Source: DASRHT01 sp035293765
Lineage (GTDB): Bacteria; Chloroflexota; Ktedonobacteria; Ktedonobacterales; Ktedonobacteraceae
Direction: 5' to 3'
Assembly: GCA_035293765.1 (NCBI GenBank)
Contig: DATGMF010000094.1
Coordinates: forward strand, 1 to 64,000
DNA: 64,000 nt
Shown: piece after piece, positions 62,595 through 64,000 of the stretch
Numbering within the stretch: position 1 is the stretch's first letter
Layout of the letters: each line of letters begins with the position of its first letter
Translations under genes and position numbers: made by a program
The notes under the pieces: generated by a model
Database searches by the model: none
What the model was told of the DNA's origin: nothing
Seen by the model: the letters and a program-made list of their open reading frames with translations, nothing else

Positions 62595-64000
62595 GCTTCC
62601 TTTTCTCCTCCCTGGCTTTGAGGTCCAGGAGATTTCCGTAACTGAGGCAGAAATCACAGTGACGGCTTGTGCGACCAGGAAAACAGCGGTTTGCCCCGCT
62701 TGTCAGCACTCCTCCTCGCGCCTCCATAGCTTCTACACCCGCACACCTGCTGATCTCCCTGTCAGTGGGCAAGCCGTTCGCCTGAGCCTACGGGTGCGCC
62801 GTTTTCGTTGTCAGAACCAGGCATGTCAAAAACGAACCTTTGCGGAACCCTTGCCCGAAGTCGTTGCGCGCTCCGCTCGACAGACGAAGCGACTGAGAGC
62901 AACTCTCAAGCTGTTCGCTGTCGCATTGAGCGGGCGAGCAGGAGAACGCCTGCTGAACCAACTCGGGATGGCGGTGAGTGGGCAGACCCTGCTGCGGCTG
63001 GCAAAGTCAATCAAGACCTCTGGGGCATCCGCTCCAGAAATCCTGGGCGTCGATGACTTCGCCTTCAAACGGGGCCGGACGTATGGAGCTATCCTGGTGG
63101 ATTTGCGAACGCATCGCCCAGTTGATCTGCTTCCCGAGCGGACAGCAGATGCCCTTTCCCTCTGGCTCAGAAGCCATCCCGGTGTCCTGGTCATTAGCCG
63201 GGATCGGTCAACAGAGTTTGCTCGTGGGGCAAGCGATGGGGCACCTGAAGCCGTGCAAATTGCTGATCGCTTCCATATCCTGCAAAACCTGCGGGAGGCT
63301 TGCGAGCGTGCTCTCAAGCGCATTCATGCAGAACTCATCGACCAGCACAAAGCTTCGGGGCATCCTCAGGAGATCCGTTACAAACGCCGTCGGAGCAATA
63401 AGGAGATTCGGCTCTTGCGCGAGCATATCGATCAATTGGAAAGCGAGATTGTCACCATTGTGAACCAGGCTCGCGAAGGGCAGATCCTGATGTCGTTTCC
63501 AGGCTTTGGGCCAATCACCGCCGCGACGATTATCGCGGCCATCGGCTCGATCTACAATTTTCCATCGGCTTCGGCTCTCAAATCGTACGTTGGTTGGGCC
63601 CCAGTCGTGGCTCAATCGGGGAGCGCGCTGGATGTTTCCTATCTGACCCGTGGGGGAACCAGGACCATGAAACAGATCATGTTTCTGGCGGTCATGCAGG
63701 TCATCCGTTTGCGAGACAACGAATGGGCACGGTTGTATGAGCGCCTGGTCAAAGCGCGGTGTCCATTTGATGAACGCACGCAATCCTATACCGGAAAAAC
63801 ACGGGTCATTGGGCGGGTTGCTGGCCAGATGATTGAGGCCATTTATGCCTTGCTGATGCGTGACGCGGAACTCTTGAGCCACATTCCGCCAGGGCAAGAA
63901 CCTCCTCCACCGTTGTTGTATGATCCAGAGGTGCATCACAGACATCGGCACGGTCACTATCGGCCTTTGAAATCGACGCCCCCTCCAAACGTGATTACGC
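62595..64000 (+). CDS. Chimeric transposase: ISL3-type N-terminus fused to IS110-type C-terminus (runs off window)
   Basis: One frame without a stop from ATG 62595 to the window end (468 codons). Residues 1-240 are ISL3: zf-ISL3 (CPACQ...FRCQNQACQKRTF), a helical DNA-binding part, LGVDDFAFKRGRTYGAILVDL with the first DDE Asp, SRDRSTEF and ADRFHILQNL. Residues about 290-430 are Transposase_20 of IS110: SFPGFGPITAATIIAAIGS, YVGWAPVVAQSGS with the serine nucleophile region, and RGGTRTMKQIMFLAV. The ISL3 catalytic Glu half and the IS110 DEDD/RuvC half are both missing. No ribosome site stands out. Confidence 0.8.

Noticed and set aside
63208..63957. Minus-strand frame of 249 codons opposite the chimeric transposase
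   Set aside because: It is the antisense of the Transposase_20 region; motifs are only on the plus strand.

Overview
The window reads as a chromosomal segment of a large-genome, soil-type member of the Chloroflexota, most likely a Ktedonobacteria-like organism. This is inferred from protein character and gene mix: short housekeeping clusters scattered among lineage-type lipoproteins, GAF/PAS/cyclase and multi-TM histidine-kinase sensors, a lone type I PKS, an EgtB-EgtD pair, DUF2330 and Vgb-propeller proteins, several TnpB genes and a group II intron. No rRNA, CRISPR array or replication origin was seen. One tRNA gene (Leu, CAA) is present.

Layout. 1-350: 3' end of a TnpB element. 0.4-2 kb: a ThDP-dependent decarboxylase resembling AruI, then a 1.2 kb gene-poor stretch holding a possible remnant of a homocysteine methyltransferase. 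3.2-6 kb: exported redox/lipoprotein group (Tat multicopper oxidase, cupredoxin lipoprotein, seven-bladed Vgb-like propeller). 6.2-11 kb: small membrane protein, tandem VOC protein, PAP2 phosphatase, EamA transporter, cystathionine beta-synthase. 11.3-13.3 kb: AT-rich two-gene cassette of an SMC/ABC-like AAA ATPase and a small PD-(D/E)XK-like protein, a candidate defence system. 13.4-17.9 kb: DUF2330 protein, CPBP protease, XRE regulator, a hypothetical protein, and a complete TnpB gene with an unusual RuvC-II site. 18-25.6 kb: sucCD, a histone-deacetylase-like amidohydrolase, a double GNAT, a GAF-PAS-adenylate cyclase, an NmrA-like reductase. 25.7-36.2 kb: a 1,812-residue PKS (KS-AT-DH-KR-ACP), a HAMP membrane protein, and a histidine kinase with its NarL/LuxR-type regulator. 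36.3 kb: a 154-bp MITE with a 9-bp target duplication. 36.6-43.6 kb: CDF-like transporter, SGNH hydrolase, GH57 glucanotransferase, class I amidotransferase, PP2C phosphatase, CAP-domain lipoprotein. 44-46.3 kb: egtBD. 46.7-49.1 kb: DinB, a methyltransferase carrying a perfect 36-bp tandem duplication, two small proteins. 49.2-60.4 kb: housekeeping block with lon, zinc-ribbon membrane protein, prfB (programmed +1 frameshift), a primary-type sigma factor, ftsY, accD, accA.

60.4-64 kb is a nested mobile-element site. A tRNA-Leu gene is followed by the C-terminal remnant of a tyrosine integrase. That integrase is split inside its HxLR active-site motif by a group II intron. The intron's reverse transcriptase in turn lacks its N-terminus where a further insertion element begins. 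This outermost element encodes one uninterrupted reading frame that starts as an ISL3-family transposase and continues as the C-terminal domain of an IS110-family transposase, running off the window end.

The items most worth checking are the ATPase/nuclease-like pair, the ISL3-IS110 chimera, the nested integrase/intron/IS locus, the rearranged TnpB, the MITE and the methyltransferase duplication. All functional calls come from reading motifs by eye; no database search was run.
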